NCBI RefSeq assembly: GCF_950023065.1
Contig: NC_088679.1
Location: forward strand, 43,090,001-43,154,000
DNA length: 64,000 nt
Direction of reading: 5' to 3'
From: Planococcus citri
Lineage: Eukaryota; Arthropoda; Insecta; Hemiptera; Pseudococcidae
Shown here: piece after piece, positions 25,101 to 39,460 of the stretch
How positions within the stretch are numbered: position 1 is the first letter of the stretch
Layout: each line of letters opens with the position of its first letter
The notes under the pieces: generated by a model
Databases searched by the model: none
Seen by the model: the letters and a program-made list of their open reading frames with translations, nothing else
Told to the model about the DNA's origin: nothing
Position numbers and translations under genes: made by a program

Positions 25101-26189
25101 ATACGTCACGCGGTTAGATATGCAGTCAATTGATGAAAATTGTGTTCCTCGTGAGTTGAAAATCCACCAATATTAAGCCCAATAAATCTGTTAAAAGTTA
25201 TTTTCAATTAGTGGAGTAAACGGTCCGTTATAATTTGTATTGGATAACAGGAGGAAAGTTGCCAGTTGTCGATGTAATGAGATGGCAAAATAATGTTACG
25301 GGTTCCCAAAGTTGCGCCGCGCTTTACACAGTACAATTTTAACGTGCACGTGGGTAAAAAAAGTCTGTTCTCTAAATCAATGATATTGTGCGAGCCAAAA
25401 AAAAAGAAAAGAAAAGAAAAAGAAAAAAGAAAACTTGCAAGTTGAGTTTTGACTATGAAAAATTGATTATATTTCCACAGGTACCTTACCTATCATACCT
25501 CTACTCATATCTCTAGTATACCTATGGGTTCAACTTGCTGTTAAGCTAAGCGCGTCTTTTTATGAATAAAAATACCCGAGCCACTTAATTACCTGTTTGT
25601 ATTTTTTTCTATTCTGATACGCGGCGAAGTGATTAATGTTCTTTTTAATTAAACTATATCTATATAGGTATCGAGTTAAAAGTCTAGTGTTTTAGTACAC
25701 CGCTGACGATGCCAATGCCGCTTTTTCAACGAGGTAGTCCCGGTGCCTACCTATACATTTTACAAGTTTTAATTAATTCGCGATTCATACTTTTATACGT
25801 ACGTTCAAACATATGTAGCGAAGGGTGTTGGTTCATATAGATGCGGTAGGAAATATGCAATTTTTCATTCCACTCCGCAGGAGTGAGGTGGAGGAGGAAG
25901 AGGGAATGGGTCATACTGGTGAGAGATGCAGTTTGTATAACATCACGGACGAATGAAATTAGTGTTTTATAATTTTCAAATAAATTTTACTTTCTGTATA
26001 CTTACAAGTTGAATTTCCGAGTGAAGTAATTTGTTGGAAGACAGTTTATATGTAGGTACTTCTGTATTATAATAAATTTAATGGTACCTACATTATTATG
26101 GCACATACTATTTGAGATACGTGATATGCTCGTTTGAAAATTTACTAGTTAGCAATACGCTTGCACGTTCATTCTCGTATTTGTTTATA
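16131..26189. other. Intronic DNA, no supported gene
   Basis: Ten kilobases of mixed sequence without recognisable coding regions. Less repetitive, CpG-richer patches at about 17880-18200, 21480-21860, 23100-23540 and 25240-25350 differ in texture from the AT-rich repeat background and are the likeliest places for regulatory elements. A small ORF followed by a good donor site lies at 21648-21749. A partial match to the foldback MITE end (CTCTCTAAATTTGAAA) lies at 22584-22599. Confidence 0.3.
21648..21749 (+). CDS. Possible 33-residue small ORF or exon, unrecognised
   Basis: An ATG in good context (GCAATGG) opens MDILEDLLTIIAQVLMVVG..., acidic then hydrophobic, ending in TAA at 21747-21749. 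The frame is interrupted after codon 18 by a strong donor-like CG|GTAAGT at 21703. It could therefore be read either as a small ORF or as the coding end of a short exon. I recognise no family, and a chance frame is quite possible. Confidence 0.12.
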   Translation: MDILEDLLTIIAQVLMVVGKFWMNCATLRNKNK

Positions 26190-27111
26190 CAGGATGTCCC
26201 ATCGAATGTTCGCACTTCTTTAAATTTACATGTGTGACTAAAATACGTATACGTTGACGAAAAAAGGTTTGCAGCGATGTTGATAAATTTGAGGAAACTT
26301 TAATTTGAAAATATTTCATTCTAATTTCCAAAATTATAGATACGGAGAATGATTTCCCAACTATCATTTTCAAAAATTTGAAAAAATAGGTATACCTATT
26401 TTATATTTAAGTTAATATGTTAAATTGATTAGAAGCATTTGATATCGAAAAATCAGGAAGTTGAATTTTTTTTTGTAAAAAAACTGAATAAGTACAATGT
26501 ACCAACATGAATAAAATAAAATAAAAAATTACTCTATTTAAAAAAAAATCAAAATCGATTTATGATACCCTACCTTGAATTTTTAAATTTTGATGTAGCC
26601 TGCAAAGAACGGGCTGGCTTGCTTGGTGAGCAGTTTCCTTCCCCTCTCCCCTTCCACCTTTCATCTTTTACAGACTGAACTCGGATGAAGTACACCAGCT
26701 ATGCTACTCGTATATCTACCTATACGTTCAACGTTACGTGTTGATGATAGTAAATTTTTTGCCTACTTATCTCTCATTTTAAAGGAATTGACATCAAAAT
26801 CTGATTGTCGATCTTAAGTACATATATTCGGTTTGTTCCAAACGAGAAATGGACAAAAATTCATAAATTATGCCACTCTAATTTATTATTTTTGACAGCT
26901 TAAGACTTTGTTTAAAAAATATGTTCAAAACGTTCAATTTTGAAGATGTGACATTTTTTGAAGACACCTTTTTTTTTTTTGCTCTGAAGGATGCTTTCTT
27001 ATGACATTTTTAATTGCACTGTCTTATTTTAATGTCAAGATACGGATTAGATAATGATTTTTTAAGTTATCTCCAAATTTGAATACGACGGAAGTTTGAT
27101 GGGACACCCTG
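26190..27111. mobile_element. 0.92 kb Tc1/mariner-type non-autonomous element
   Basis: The left end CAGGATGTCCCATCGAA and the right end TTTGATGGGACACCCTG are imperfect 17 bp inverted repeats, flanked by TA on both sides (26188-26189 and 27112-27113). CAGGGTGTCCCA-type ends with TA duplications are common among insect Tc1/mariner-like elements. The interior is AT-rich with no transposase motif I can read, so it appears internally deleted or decayed. Confidence 0.7.
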
Positions 27112-27113
27112 TA

Positions 27114-30100
27114 CGTACATGTGACTATGTGGGAGCATGGCAGATCGTACTGCATATACTCGACACTCGTATTTTCAAATAGAGAAGAATTTCTCATCTT
27201 AACGTATAGTGACATTATAATATAGTGTAAAAATAACAAACCGTTCGTTTAAACTGAATAAACTCTTTGGCGTGATGCGTACGCTGTGTGACAAATGTGC
27301 ATACAAGACTTAGATAGGTCTTAAAAGAGTCTCTCTTTTGGCGCTAAATGGTCCGTAATATGTTATTAAAAAGAATATTTAATAATTCCGCCGCGCCGCG
27401 GTCTTGATGTACGTTGTTGTTGAGAGTTTTACTAAATCTATGATGTTGCACTTTGGCACCGAGAATTTTGGAGGCAGGGCGTCAATGTATACTATATACC
27501 TTGTAGTATCTCGTATAAGGGCTACTTACGTCCTTCAGCCATTAATACCATAGGCTAGTTTCTTTTTGCAGCTGCGACTATGCCTTTTCTTACCTATATC
27601 TAATACTTAGTATTTTACATCTATACCTATGTTTATAAACACCTGGTATTTTAAGACAATCGCCCAGTTAATTTTCATTTCTTCACCCAAAATAACCCTC
27701 GATGCTTAAAAATATAACAAAAATGGACGAATAACCAATTTCATTGGTGGTTTCAGGGTGAGACCTATTATTTAATGGCGAACACCTTTGTTTTGTTTTT
27801 GAATCAAATCAATACCTATTACCTACCGATAGGTACGTGATGGACTCGAAAATCGTATGGTTAATTTTTTAGAAAATGCAGATTAGCCTGCATCAGATGT
27901 CAAATTAAATTTAATACGTTTTTAATCTTTTTAAAGAACCGGAATTACATTCACGTTGACGTTTCTGATACAAAATTATCATCTGCTCTTTGCTCGTATT
28001 AATCTATTGTCAGATTAACTTAGTTAATCCGTTCAAAAATTCTCCTAATAGAAAAACAGTTTGTAATTTTGTTGTAGATACTTAATTAAAATTATAAAAA
28101 TTTAAAGTTTCCTATTATGCTAAACGGGAGAAACCATAGATAAATACTTGTTTTCGAGGTTACATTCTGGAAGCCACTGCCACCGTTTAACGTTTTTATA
28201 ATAATAAAAAAAAAAATCAACCAGGACGTTTAGCTAATCTTTACGACTGTGTAGATATGATGCGCTATCTATATCTATTGGTACCTACTTTACTTTGCAA
28301 TATATTGCATCGAGAATTATCATTCCATCAGTTACATCAATTATACCTACTCATATGTAGGTACCTACTTAGAAAAAAATCGCAATGAAGATCTTATTTG
28401 TTATTGATTTATGATTGAGAGATGGGTTACCTATGGATAATTTTAAATTTCGATTTTGTATAATCAAGTGAAATTTTCTTCGTTTAAGTGCCTGTATTTT
28501 CATATTTAAAGGGCCATGAAGTGACTTACTGTGATGCGTGTGCAAATTCACTCAACCAGGTACTTAAATATTTGTATTTAAAAGCTTACGGGGGGGGGGG
28601 GGTGTGGAATTCAAATTCGGAAAAGTTCTCTTTTGTTCTGTGATCAATGAACCAAAAATGAAAAGGAAATTGAAAAGCCGAGAAAAATACAACTAAACAA
28701 TAAGTGGTGCAGTTTTTAGGAGGGTAGGGTAAGTTTTTTTTGTTGGTAGAGGTAATATTTTAAAACGATTTTCTACAAACAACATTTTGAGTTTTTTGCT
28801 AAATGGATCTCAAAAGTTCTAATCGAAAAGAAATTCACACTACATGCAGGTACTCAATTCAATGGGTACTTGAAAATTTTCTTCTTGAGGAGTGGGAAAT
28901 AGGGGGGAGGGTAAGTTTTCTAAGGTGTGTATAATTACAGCAAAAAAACGTGACGAAAAATTCGGTAAAATTTCAAAGATTTGATTCTGAAAATTGAAGT
29001 GAGATAATATTTTTTGCAAGGAAACATCAGTGATCGACGATTTTTCTAAATTACTTGTTTAAAAAGTTCCTACGTTCAAACGTGATTTTTTCAAATTTCT
29101 TCAAAAAATTTAGAAGTATAAAATAACTTGAGAAACAATTTTTTTAAAATAAATTTAAAGATCACCATTTTTTAGATACTCTAGGGGTAAAAATGGGTGA
29201 GGGGTTGACCGGTTGAGAAAGAAAGTTGCTTTTTAAAAGGTGCGTAGTACGTACCTTACATAAGCATCTAAAATGGCTCTTCATTTCAAGGGTACTTTTA
29301 TACCTACTCAAAGCATAATAATGTATGTAAGTAAGTAGGTAAGTTTTTTCCGTTGGCAAAATATTTTCGAAAAGTGATAAGTGTTTTCATAATAATATTG
29401 TGCTCCAGGAAAAAATAAGGGATTCTTAATCATGAAAAATTGTCGCAGCTGATTTTTTTTTTTGAAAATCAATGGGATTAGGATGATGTGCAAGCAACTC
29501 AGCTTTATGAGGCACCTTCAAATCTCCCCTCCCCTCCCCTCTTAAAAATCACGACAATTTATTGCCTAGCTCAGTTACAAAATCGTCAATTGATAATGTT
29601 TTAATTCATTGCTATTTGTGAAAGGCGTTTTCTTTTCTATAACTTACTTCGATTCGAGCTATTTTTTAAAACTGCGTTCAAAAAACAGAGCAAAGACCAC
29701 TAGAGCAGCCTTTCCTTATTTTCGAGTCGAAAAAATTGGCTTTCAGTTGAAAATTTTTCAAAAACTGGTGGCATTTTTCGAACAATTAAGGAACAATTTT
29801 AAAAAATTGGGTGCTAATTTTCAACATTTCTGGTGAAGTGCGGAAAGAAAAATTCACTTTTCAATTTACTTAGGTGGGTGGTAGATACCAACAAGGTTAA
29901 ATATTTTCTAACCAATTAGGAAAGTTTTTTAAATTAATTTTTTGAAAAGAAAGAAAATAATAAATCTTCGAGCATACTTGCACATACTTAGCCCGCTAAT
30001 TCCTTCACGGTTCGTACGCGTGCTTGATATCAATAAATGAGTGGGGAAAAAACCTTAATAGACTACCACTACACTCGACTTCGAAAAAAAAAATGGAGAA

Positions 30101-30730
30101 TAAATTAAAACATTTTCCTAAAAAAATATGTTCTTGTTCATAATTTGTGAAAAAATTAACAATGGCCAAGTATTTTAGTAAAATTAGTAGGTATGCATAA
30201 CACTCCCTATGAAAATAAATGCAATAAGAAAAATTATATCATGTTCCGCTGAAAGCTGCGCGTTAAAGGGGTTAGCCCAGGGGGCAGTCAATTCATTTAA
30301 TAATTTAAAAGGTACCGTGACAAAATTATATTAAGATAAAGGACGCGAGCTATCGTGAATAGAATTACTTTGATATTTTTGAGTTTTTTAAATACACGAA
30401 AAAATAAATCACACGAGGTAATGGGTTTAATTTGAAGGTGAGAGCGAGATATAATTGAATGAGTTGGTATATAAGTATAAGTAGAAGGATCGAGGCGAGG
30501 CACAATTTACGTAGTTATAGCGCTACTGGTACCTAAGTATTTGAAAAAAGAAAAATACCTGTGTAGTTATTTCGCAACCGCTCTGCGCCGCGTCCCGTCC
30601 AAGTTGCCTATTTAAATGAAATAATGGTGGAAAAAGGATTTAGTTGTGCGGAATGATTTACTGCTCGTATTAGGGAAAACAATAATGAAGTATTATAAAA
30701 ATACTGAGAGTTATTAGGTAAGCAGTTAGG
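27114..30730. other. Intronic DNA, no gene seen
   Basis: AT-rich sequence with a CpG-richer patch at 27240-27450 and a G-run at about 28590-28601. C/T-rich tracts occur near 29525. No recognisable coding content. Confidence 0.4.
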
Positions 30731-30818
30731 GGCATACGGGTTGGCGGTGTGTAATAGTTCTTCATTTAAACGTCTGACTGACAGACTTATTGGTGTTGGT
30801 TCGACTCCCGAGGGTGTC
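30731..30818 (+). repeat. tRNA-like sequence (tRNA-derived repeat)
   Basis: A perfect box B GGTTCGACTCC occurs at 30798-30808. A box A-like TTGGCGGTGTGTAATAG starts near 30741. Between them is an anticodon-arm-like hairpin GTCTGACTGACAGAC. The acceptor stem does not close and the T-stem pairs poorly, so a functional tRNA is unlikely. A tRNA-derived SINE head or pseudogene is the best reading. Confidence 0.4.
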
Positions 30819-33800
30819 AAATGTTTGCTTTATAATCTACAGTTTGGAGCTTTAGCAGTAGAGTTATATCCGGTGCTTGTATCCATCTTTACTTAGTGCA
30901 CCCATTCATCTACATTTACAACTTCCTAGTCTCGTATTTTCTGTCGATATTCGTCTTATTTATTTGTCATCGTACGGATTTTATCAAGTTGCCATTTCTC
31001 GTTAGAAAATTTTCTTCGTTTTATTTTTTGCTCAAAATTAAAACGGAGAAAAAAAAACATTTTCAACTTTTTTTTTCTAATTTTATTCATTACTTACTTG
31101 TACATATATTAAGTGAGTATATATATTTTTTTTATTTGAAAGTAAATATTAAAATTTGTTAACGTATGACGGCAGTTATGTTATTACATATCTTTAGTAT
31201 GTTTGTCGTCGTATCATTTAAAAAGCTATCATATCTTTCATTCGTACTAAAGCTATTCTAATTTTCGCTTATTAACTTTCGTTTGCCTTACGTTCACTTG
31301 AATAGGTTTATAAATGCTTTAACGACCGCCGTTGTTCGAAATTTTGACAACGAATTAACAGTCGACAGTTTAAAAATAGAATCATCCTCTTTCCATAACG
31401 TTATCAACAAAATAATTATCGCTACATTATGAGAGTAAATTTATATCGTGTGTAATTTTTTTTACTTCATTTTTCCTACACTTCGGAACGAGGAGAATGA
31501 CTTTAGATTTGTAATTTGTTATTTTCAAATGAATGTTATTTAATTTCTTTTCGTTGTGTTTTTCTTAACTTTGCTGGTAGTTTAGTTTGTTACGGTCTGA
31601 TGACAAATCTGAGCGTTTAATTTGTTTTTGTGTTATTTTATTATTTCTTTCTTTTTCGCTCTTTTTTTTAGAACAATATTGAGCATTCTATACGTACCTT
31701 TCTTTCATTCGCCTTAAATAGATTTTGATTTAACGAGTATTTGGAGAAGTGTATTACCTACCTGTTTACATTGTGCACGTTCTCACAAGGATAAACGTCT
31801 TCATTTATTCAAGTATATTCGAGTAAACGTTGCATTAGATATAGATGGTTTGCTAAGTAGGTACTTAGTATACTTGGATCTTTTGTGTAAGTATAGAAAA
31901 AATTGTGATTTGTCGAATTAAAATTATCTATTCCAGATTATAGTTTTTAGTTTATGGAATTTCTTAAATATCAAGGACATATTTTATGTTTAGTCTAATA
32001 CCACACCATTCACATACCTATCTCGATATTCATTTAAATCATTGTTAAATTTATGTACAGTACTCGTCATATATCTATAAGAAGCTATTGCATGTAAAGG
32101 TATTCCATGTGTATAAGACCTACATACTTACTATTTCAATATCTAACGGCATTTAATTCGTCTATGTTCTGGTAGATAATGTAACTACAGGTTGTAACAT
32201 AATTATAAGTCTATTAACATTAAGTGTTTTGAATTAAAACCTCTCTAACATCCTATTACATCGCAATCACGCACCTAATGTGATTTGTTGCTAATTACAA
32301 TTTAATATTGAGCATGCGAGATCATACAGTGGTTCCACTTTGATCATTTTTTGAAATAGATGCGTCGAACAAAAGCACATCAGGAAACTAAATGAACATG
32401 TTAGGCAGGCGAGCATAGGTTCTATGTTAGAGGTATATTAATTTATGACATGCGTAGATATTATGTACCAGCTTACTGTTCTGATTGGGTTCGAATAAGC
32501 AATCATTTCATATTGTGAAATATGCTAACTTTTGCTTACTTATAAATGTGAAAATTTAATTGATGGAAACTTTCAGTTTTCCTTTTCTTTTGAAAAGCAC
32601 AATTGTGAAGAAAATTTTTGGAGCAATTTTGAGTAATGATGTAATAAGAGTAGGTACCTATAGCTTACTTAGGTACCTGTGATACCTTCCTATACCTAGG
32701 TACAAGTATTTTAATCAATTTTGTGAAAAAGAATTTGCTTCAGAAAAGTACGCAAATACTTACGTGTGGTATTACTAAGAGTACCTACTTATTACAAACT
32801 AACGGGTTTGAAAAATGCTGGATCCAAATTTTAAAAATTTAAAACTCATTCAAAAATATACCTAAGTACTTGAATCGAAATTTCAGGAGCAAATCATTTT
32901 TGATATTCTAATGGACTCTATACCTAGTCTTCTCAATTTTTGACTCTTTCTAAAAACTGTTTTGGATTTTAGAAAAATTCTATCGAAGAGACTCTATAGT
33001 GAATTACAGCACTAATTATGAATAGCAACTTTCATTAATCAAGTGAGCCAGTGAGGTCCCATTTTCCACTGAAATTTAATTTGAATAGATAATATTATTA
33101 TCTTCATCCCGTCATCGATTAATGGTGGTTTTATGCCGATTTGAAGTCAGATAAAAAAAATATGATATTGAATAAGCGGATTTCGGAAAGACCGTGTCAA
33201 AATAATTGGGGTTTGTAAACATTCCATTCCTTTGAGATCGTTTCAATTAAATTATGCCTACCTACCTAAAGTTGGCTTTTCAAAAACTATAAAATCTTAA
33301 GATTCGTAGGAGAAATCAGAATAGTTTGAAACCATAACCAATCAAGTAGAGAGGTTGAAAATGAGGCAATATTGCAATTTCAAGTTTCCTATAGTGAATT
33401 GGCTTTGAACAATCCTAAAATCCAGAATTTTTCATAGGTATAGGCCAAAACAAGTTTTCATTAATTGAATTAAAGTTATGCATTTGATTATGTAGCTGAA
33501 TTCAAATTTGGCTAATGGCTTTCAGATCATTCAGATTTTCTATACCAAGAGAATCACTTGACTTCAGAATCTCCGATCGTAACCAAACTTGAATAAGTTG
33601 AAGAAGGCTCTCAAAAAATCTCACCCCCCCCCCAATTTAAAGTTGCTGAAGTCAGTTTTTCGAGTTTTGGCAATATCTCCCTGCACTAGGCATAGATTAC
33701 ACTTTATAGCAACTGGAATTTTGACTAAAGAGTATCCTACGATCCTATTTATGGGTAGGTATAGTTGGCTACTTACATATAATATAGCATATCTGTAGAA

Positions 33801-36800
33801 CAAGCACTGGGAAAATTCTCCAAAAATCAAAAAATCCACTCCAGCAGCTGAAAATTGGAAATTGATTTTTTGAGGTTTTCTTTCGACTGGATTCTGCAGT
33901 CAAAGGGTTCCCTTTGTTGGTATATCACTAGAAAATAATGCACAAAAATGATGCACCTTTGATCTTTGATGGTTCGAATCATCATAAAAATCAAAGAAGA
34001 GTCAAGATATCCTACAAGAATCCAGATTTTAAAGAAGACGAAGAGTGAGAAACAGTATCGAATGAACGCGATTTTTTCGTGTTTAAAATCCGATTTTAGG
34101 TTTCAAGGTCTATTGTGGCTCGTTAAATGTTCAAAAAATTGAGACTGGTAAATTCTGAAAAAAATGTGCTGTGTTAAGTATTTACAATATGTACTTTTAC
34201 GATAGGTACCTGTGTATACTTTACTTATCTATTAGTGCGGAAAAATAAAATGGACAAAAATGTTTTCGAGTGACAAACCCTCTCATTAAATAAAAAAATT
34301 AAAAAAAAGTCCTCACTCTAGGGCACAGGAAAAAATTAACGAGAGGGAAAGAAAAATACATATAGGACTATTATGATTTCATATTACCACGTGAAAAATA
34401 TTATATTTTACATTGTACAGCAAAACTTGCGTGATGAAAATAGTTTCGTCCATTTTCATTTTTTTTTCATAATTTAATAACAATTGACCTTCGCATTGCT
34501 CCACGATATCAACACCTAGGTATTTTTTAATGATTTTAACTGATTTTTTTTTTGCTACCTACCAAATTGACAATATAGATTAGATATTCAGAAACTTCTA
34601 TATTTATTTACGATGATGGATTTGCGATTGTAGATCCCAGGGTATACTCGTATAGGATTTAATATGACTTTATATTCGAAAAATGAACGGAAATGAGTAA
34701 TTTTACCTTACAAACCGAATTTAATTGATTCAAAAATGCATCAATAGAGTCCTTACCATATCGATAATGGTGAATTTTTATGGTCGACCGCAATATATCG
34801 GATGCTTAAAAAAAGGAATCGCTTTCAAGTGATCAATTTAGAGTAGATTTTAATGATGGAAGAAGGGGCACGAGGATGAACGATGCGATGAGGCGGTTAA
34901 TTAATACGAGTAGGTACCTATATTATTTTATACAGTGTGTGGTTTGGGCAGGAAAAGAATACTCGCAAACCACCAAACTAATAAAATGGCGTTTGAAAAA
35001 TAATTAATTAGATCGTACAATATATCAAAGTTGGATTTTGTTTACCGTATAAACCAACAAAAAGGTTACATCCCACGTATCAATTTGAAGTATTGTCTTA
35101 TAAGCGTTACAGATGTTAAATTTAATGTTGTCAAGTTTTAACTAATTTATTATCGAGTCCGCTTAATGTTTTCGTGTTAACTGGAAACAAATTAAGGTGT
35201 AATAAGGTTATAATTCAAAACTCCCTTTCGAATGTGTTTTTCATAATAACGCGCTAGAGTTGAAAAATTATAAACGTAGAGTCGTTGGAAGGATTTGTGA
35301 ATAAGCGAGCTGAGGAGAAAAAAAAAGGTAGACCACACACCAAAAAGTAAATGAGGTGTATATTAAAATGATATAAAACATTCTTGCGCGTGGATGTACC
35401 AAATTTAGGCTAACTCTTGAAGCGAAACTGCACCACTCGAAGAGAAAATTTAAAGGCGATAGCGAAGATTGGCGGGTGCGTGAGCCATCTCGGACTAGGC
35501 CAGGCTGTGGTTAAAATTTCACGCAGCATTACCTTAATTTTTGCAGCGGCGAAAAATTCAACGTGCCAGGTTTTACGTATAAATATTCTAAATTGCGGCC
35601 TACTATGTGTATACCCGATGAATTTATAATATCAAAGACCACCGCGATGTTTTCTTACGTAATTAGGTACTTTTAAGAAAAAAAGTTCACGGTGTATACC
35701 TTTACCTACCTATCTATACTACGAGTACGAAGCGTCGTATAGTATGTACTTACTTACGTATTATACACGTATACACTGTATATGTATAGTATATAGTTGT
35801 ACACGTCAGTGTTAACCCTCTCTTCTCTCGTTACCCTTCCATTGACAGAATAACAATGTAAGATGATAAGAGATTGTACTGATAGTAATATTCTATTTAT
35901 GTTGATTAAGGCGGCTACGTGACGGCTATTGAACGTTTGGTACTCAATTATTGTTATCTAGCGAGACCGTATAGAGAGAAGAGTCGAAAACCGGCCAACT
36001 AAATGGCTTTCGGCAATCCGTTGACGCCTTTCAAAGCTTAATTATGCCACACGCGACGACCAGACTCTTAAATGAATATATGATTTTGTTATTGGGGAAA
36101 AAAGACGCGCGTTGAAAAGCAATAGGATTTACGACAGTTCTCCGCATATTTTTAATTAATATATGAGCGTTGAATGCGGCTTTTCAAGAAATTCATAGCT
36201 ATTTATGCCTTCGTTGTTGTTTGAAAGGGAAAAAAATGTACTCGGTGTAACCTTCGTTGACGTGTAGTCCTGGTTTTAGTGCGCCGCTAATTTTAGAAAA
36301 ATAATTTTTTTTTTATTCAGTGAGTGGTAGTAGTAGGTAGTAAGTTCACATATCATTTGATTTGAGTGCTGTGAACCGCATTTTTTCCGCGGTATCTGCA
36401 CCCTTGAACGTCTGTTGAAAAATTTGAGGATGTATATCCATTACTCTCCCTCGGCCCTTATTTCATTTTAGCATTGGTGCGTGAATAAATTTTAGACTGC
36501 TCTTGAATCGAACTCAGCACGTGCTGAGTTGTGCCCATTTGTAGAATAAATTGGTGTCTTTTTATTTGCAAGACTCAATTGTTAATTTTCAAATTTTGCA
36601 CGAAAACTAAAATCATACTACTTAAATTGGTCAAGAGAGCATCAATACAAACAAAAAACAACAAAGTACAAGTTGAAATGGAAGGAAATGACACCAATTT
36701 GAATATAGGTAGGTACCTAATTAAATTAGCAATCGGTAAAAGTATTGGGGGGGGGGGAAGATATCCCAAATAAAATTCAAGGTTATTAGGGGAATAAGAA

Positions 36801-38380
36801 CTTGAAAATTTGTTTGACCTTCTTCTTTCTAAGGACTCCTTGCTCTTCTTTTCTTGAAGCTAAAGAGCTTAAAATTATTTTTGAAATTTCAAGAAACGTT
36901 GTTTCACAAAATTTAATTCTGTGTTGTTTTTTTTTTGAAAGTTGGGAAGGTTTTTTAAAAAAAGTTTATGGATTGATGTCAAAAGACTGGAAAAAATTAT
37001 GTGAGATTTTAGTTGAATACCTACCTGAACTCAAAATTTTGTTGTTGAAAATTTAAAATATTCAACCATTCAACCAAAATTTTAAAAAATATCAATTTTT
37101 TTAATAAATTATTTTATAATACCTACCCTACACTTATTTGTTCAAAGGCGAAATAATTTTTTGATTTTTACAAAATAAACATTTTTTTCAGAAATTTAAA
37201 ATTTTAAATCATACCTACAAAAGTGAGAATTCGAGCCAAGCAGTCAAAATTTTTGCCAAACTTTTTTGACATCACATTACAACTTTTTTTGGAATTCCTC
37301 TCCAACACCACTCCCCCTCCAAGAAGAGTCAATAATGATTCACTCGGGTATGTACTTGACATTTTATACGTATAGAGTCAAATGTTTGCCTAATTCCTCC
37401 CACCTAAATTTAAAAAGTGAGAATTTTCAGCAACTTTTTTGGGTAAAATTTATTGTTTAGAACAATGATTTGATTTTGAATTCAATAAACGAATTGAGTT
37501 GCATCATTATACAACTAAAAGATATACCTACCTATTTAAGCGATCCCTAATGCTATGTACCTATAATAGGAAGGTACGTAATACATTACCATTACCTATT
37601 TACATACAAAATACCAGTAATACGATGTACGAGTACATTGGAAGTAACATAGGAACCTAAATAATTCCATTGTAAATGTACGATTTGTTGGTTTGCCAAA
37701 AATTGAAATAAATATAACCTATTTACCTATACTTAATTATACTTACTTTATAGTGTGTAAAAAAATTGCTACGTAAGTGGTTTTTGGCTGGATCAATGCA
37801 TTGTACATAGGTACATATACCTGGTATTAAACACGAACGTTTCCATGGATTTGATAAATAAACACGAATGTCGTGTCACATAAATTGAGCTTATAATTTG
37901 AATCGAAATATTACGGGATTCAAACTCATTTATTGTTTCAAATGTACTTAGGTACAAATGATTCAACGTAGGTCAATACACTACCTACCAACTCACACAC
38001 TTTACTTTTTTGTTGTATAATAATTGTAAGTAGGTATTGTTTAAAGTGGACTTCCCTCCCCTTTTTTCATCGAAATCTAAAATCAATTTAAGGCTTCAAT
38101 TTTTAATTACTTACTTTTTTTTCATTTTTCACAATTTAAAAATGGCTTTATACAAGGGGATCTTCATTTAGGTCACCGAGAATAATTTTTTCTTGAAGAG
38201 AATGATGTTTAGAAGAGATCTGATACAAAAATGCAAAATTTCCTTTATCATTCTTATCAACTTTGTTATCGTCCATCTACTCGTCAGAGATATTTGGTTT
38301 AGATTTGTATGAAAAGTTATGCAATTTGAAATAACCATACAGGCACCTCGTAACCAAAATTTCAGCACTTTGATTTATTT
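30819..38380. other. Intronic DNA, no gene seen
   Basis: Long AT-rich stretch with frequent TAGGTA motifs and homopolymer tracts, for example C-run at 33624-33632 and G-run at 36747-36755. A CpG-richer, complex patch is seen at about 35800-36270, with several TAAT cores and little repeat content; it is a candidate regulatory region. No frame resembles a known protein. Confidence 0.35.
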
Positions 38381-38429
38381 TTCAATTTCCGAGTAATTTT
38401 TTCAATTTCCGAGTAATTTTTTCAATTTG
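38381..38429 (+). repeat. 20 bp tandem repeat, about 2.5 copies
   Basis: The unit TTCAATTTCCGAGTAATTTT is present at 38381-38400 and 38401-38420, exact in both, followed by a partial third copy. It is a minor recent duplication. Confidence 0.85.
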
Positions 38430-39239
38430 AAAAATAATTTTTTTGTAAAGTTCAGGAAAATGTATTTCCAAGTTGACATCGATCTGCCTCCCTCTCGTCC
38501 CAAGTCGAAATCATTTGAAAAGCTCCACTGAGATTCAGAACTATGTATTTGGATTTTTTTTCGAAATTCTCTAATTTCTTCCAAAAGCGCAAAAATTGAT
38601 CCGGTCTACTGAAACCTTGGCATCTAAAAATTAATGCATCGTTCCAATGAATTTCAATGCACCATGTCATCCTAGTCTTTTCAATGGAAAAAAATTGTTC
38701 CGAATTCCGTTATATTGACAGAAGATCTGAAGCTTCCAGATAAATTTCGAGTTAGTTTCAATTTTTTTTCGAGGGTAGGTATATATGGATTCGAACAGCT
38801 GAAAATCTAGTTTTCACCTCATTCCAATGTTCTCAATCCGAAAACCCACCGTTCTAGCGAATTCTAGCCCAAATACAATGTCTCAAAAGTGATTTTCGGC
38901 GATTTCAAATTTCATAAAAGTTAGTCCTGACAAACTAAATTCAACTCACTATAGATACTTTCCTCACTTGATTTGAAGTGAATTGAATGAAAAAGTTGTC
39001 AAACTACTTCTTCAATAAAAATTAAATTATGATAAGGTAAGCCCAAAAACTTCCATTTTCAGCCCTATCATCCCATTTCTTTCCATTTAAATTCTGGAAA
39101 ATGAGAAATGAAAATCAGATTCCAGTTTGTCGAATCGAACGAGGATGGTGTTAGGGAAGATAGCTTATGTTCCTGCAAGGCAGTGGTGTACCTACGGAAT
39201 GATTTTTTCGGTTCAATCCCCCCCTCCTCATTTCCTATG

Positions 39240-39460
39240 AAAATCGTAAAATAAAAGATACAAAAATGGTAGGTTTTTTTTTCATTTTTTGAAACAATTT
39301 CTTGGAAAAATTTTCGCTCTCGCTTCGTCCGAGCAGTAATTTGGCTTTCATTTTAATAAAACAATCGTAAGCTACATTAGTGATGGTTTTCAGAAAATTA
39401 CCTCAAATTTCAATTTTTCATGCCTAAAAATTTGAGTTTTTTTTTCTTCTTGGTAAAATC
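39240..39460 (+). repeat. Dispersed CTCGCTTCGCTCG-family repeat, copy 1
   Basis: The segment AAAATTTTCGCTCTCGCTTC, then GTCCGAGCAGTAATTT, aligns with 52700-52890 over about 200 bases, including the T-rich lead-in and the following GGTTTTC(A/G)GAAAAT. No ends or target duplication could be set, so the element type is unknown. Confidence 0.6.

Noticed and set aside
33798..33825. miRNA-like sequence GCACTGGGAAAATTCTCC
   Set aside because: It superficially resembles the miR-263 family but differs in the seed region and has no clear precursor hairpin.
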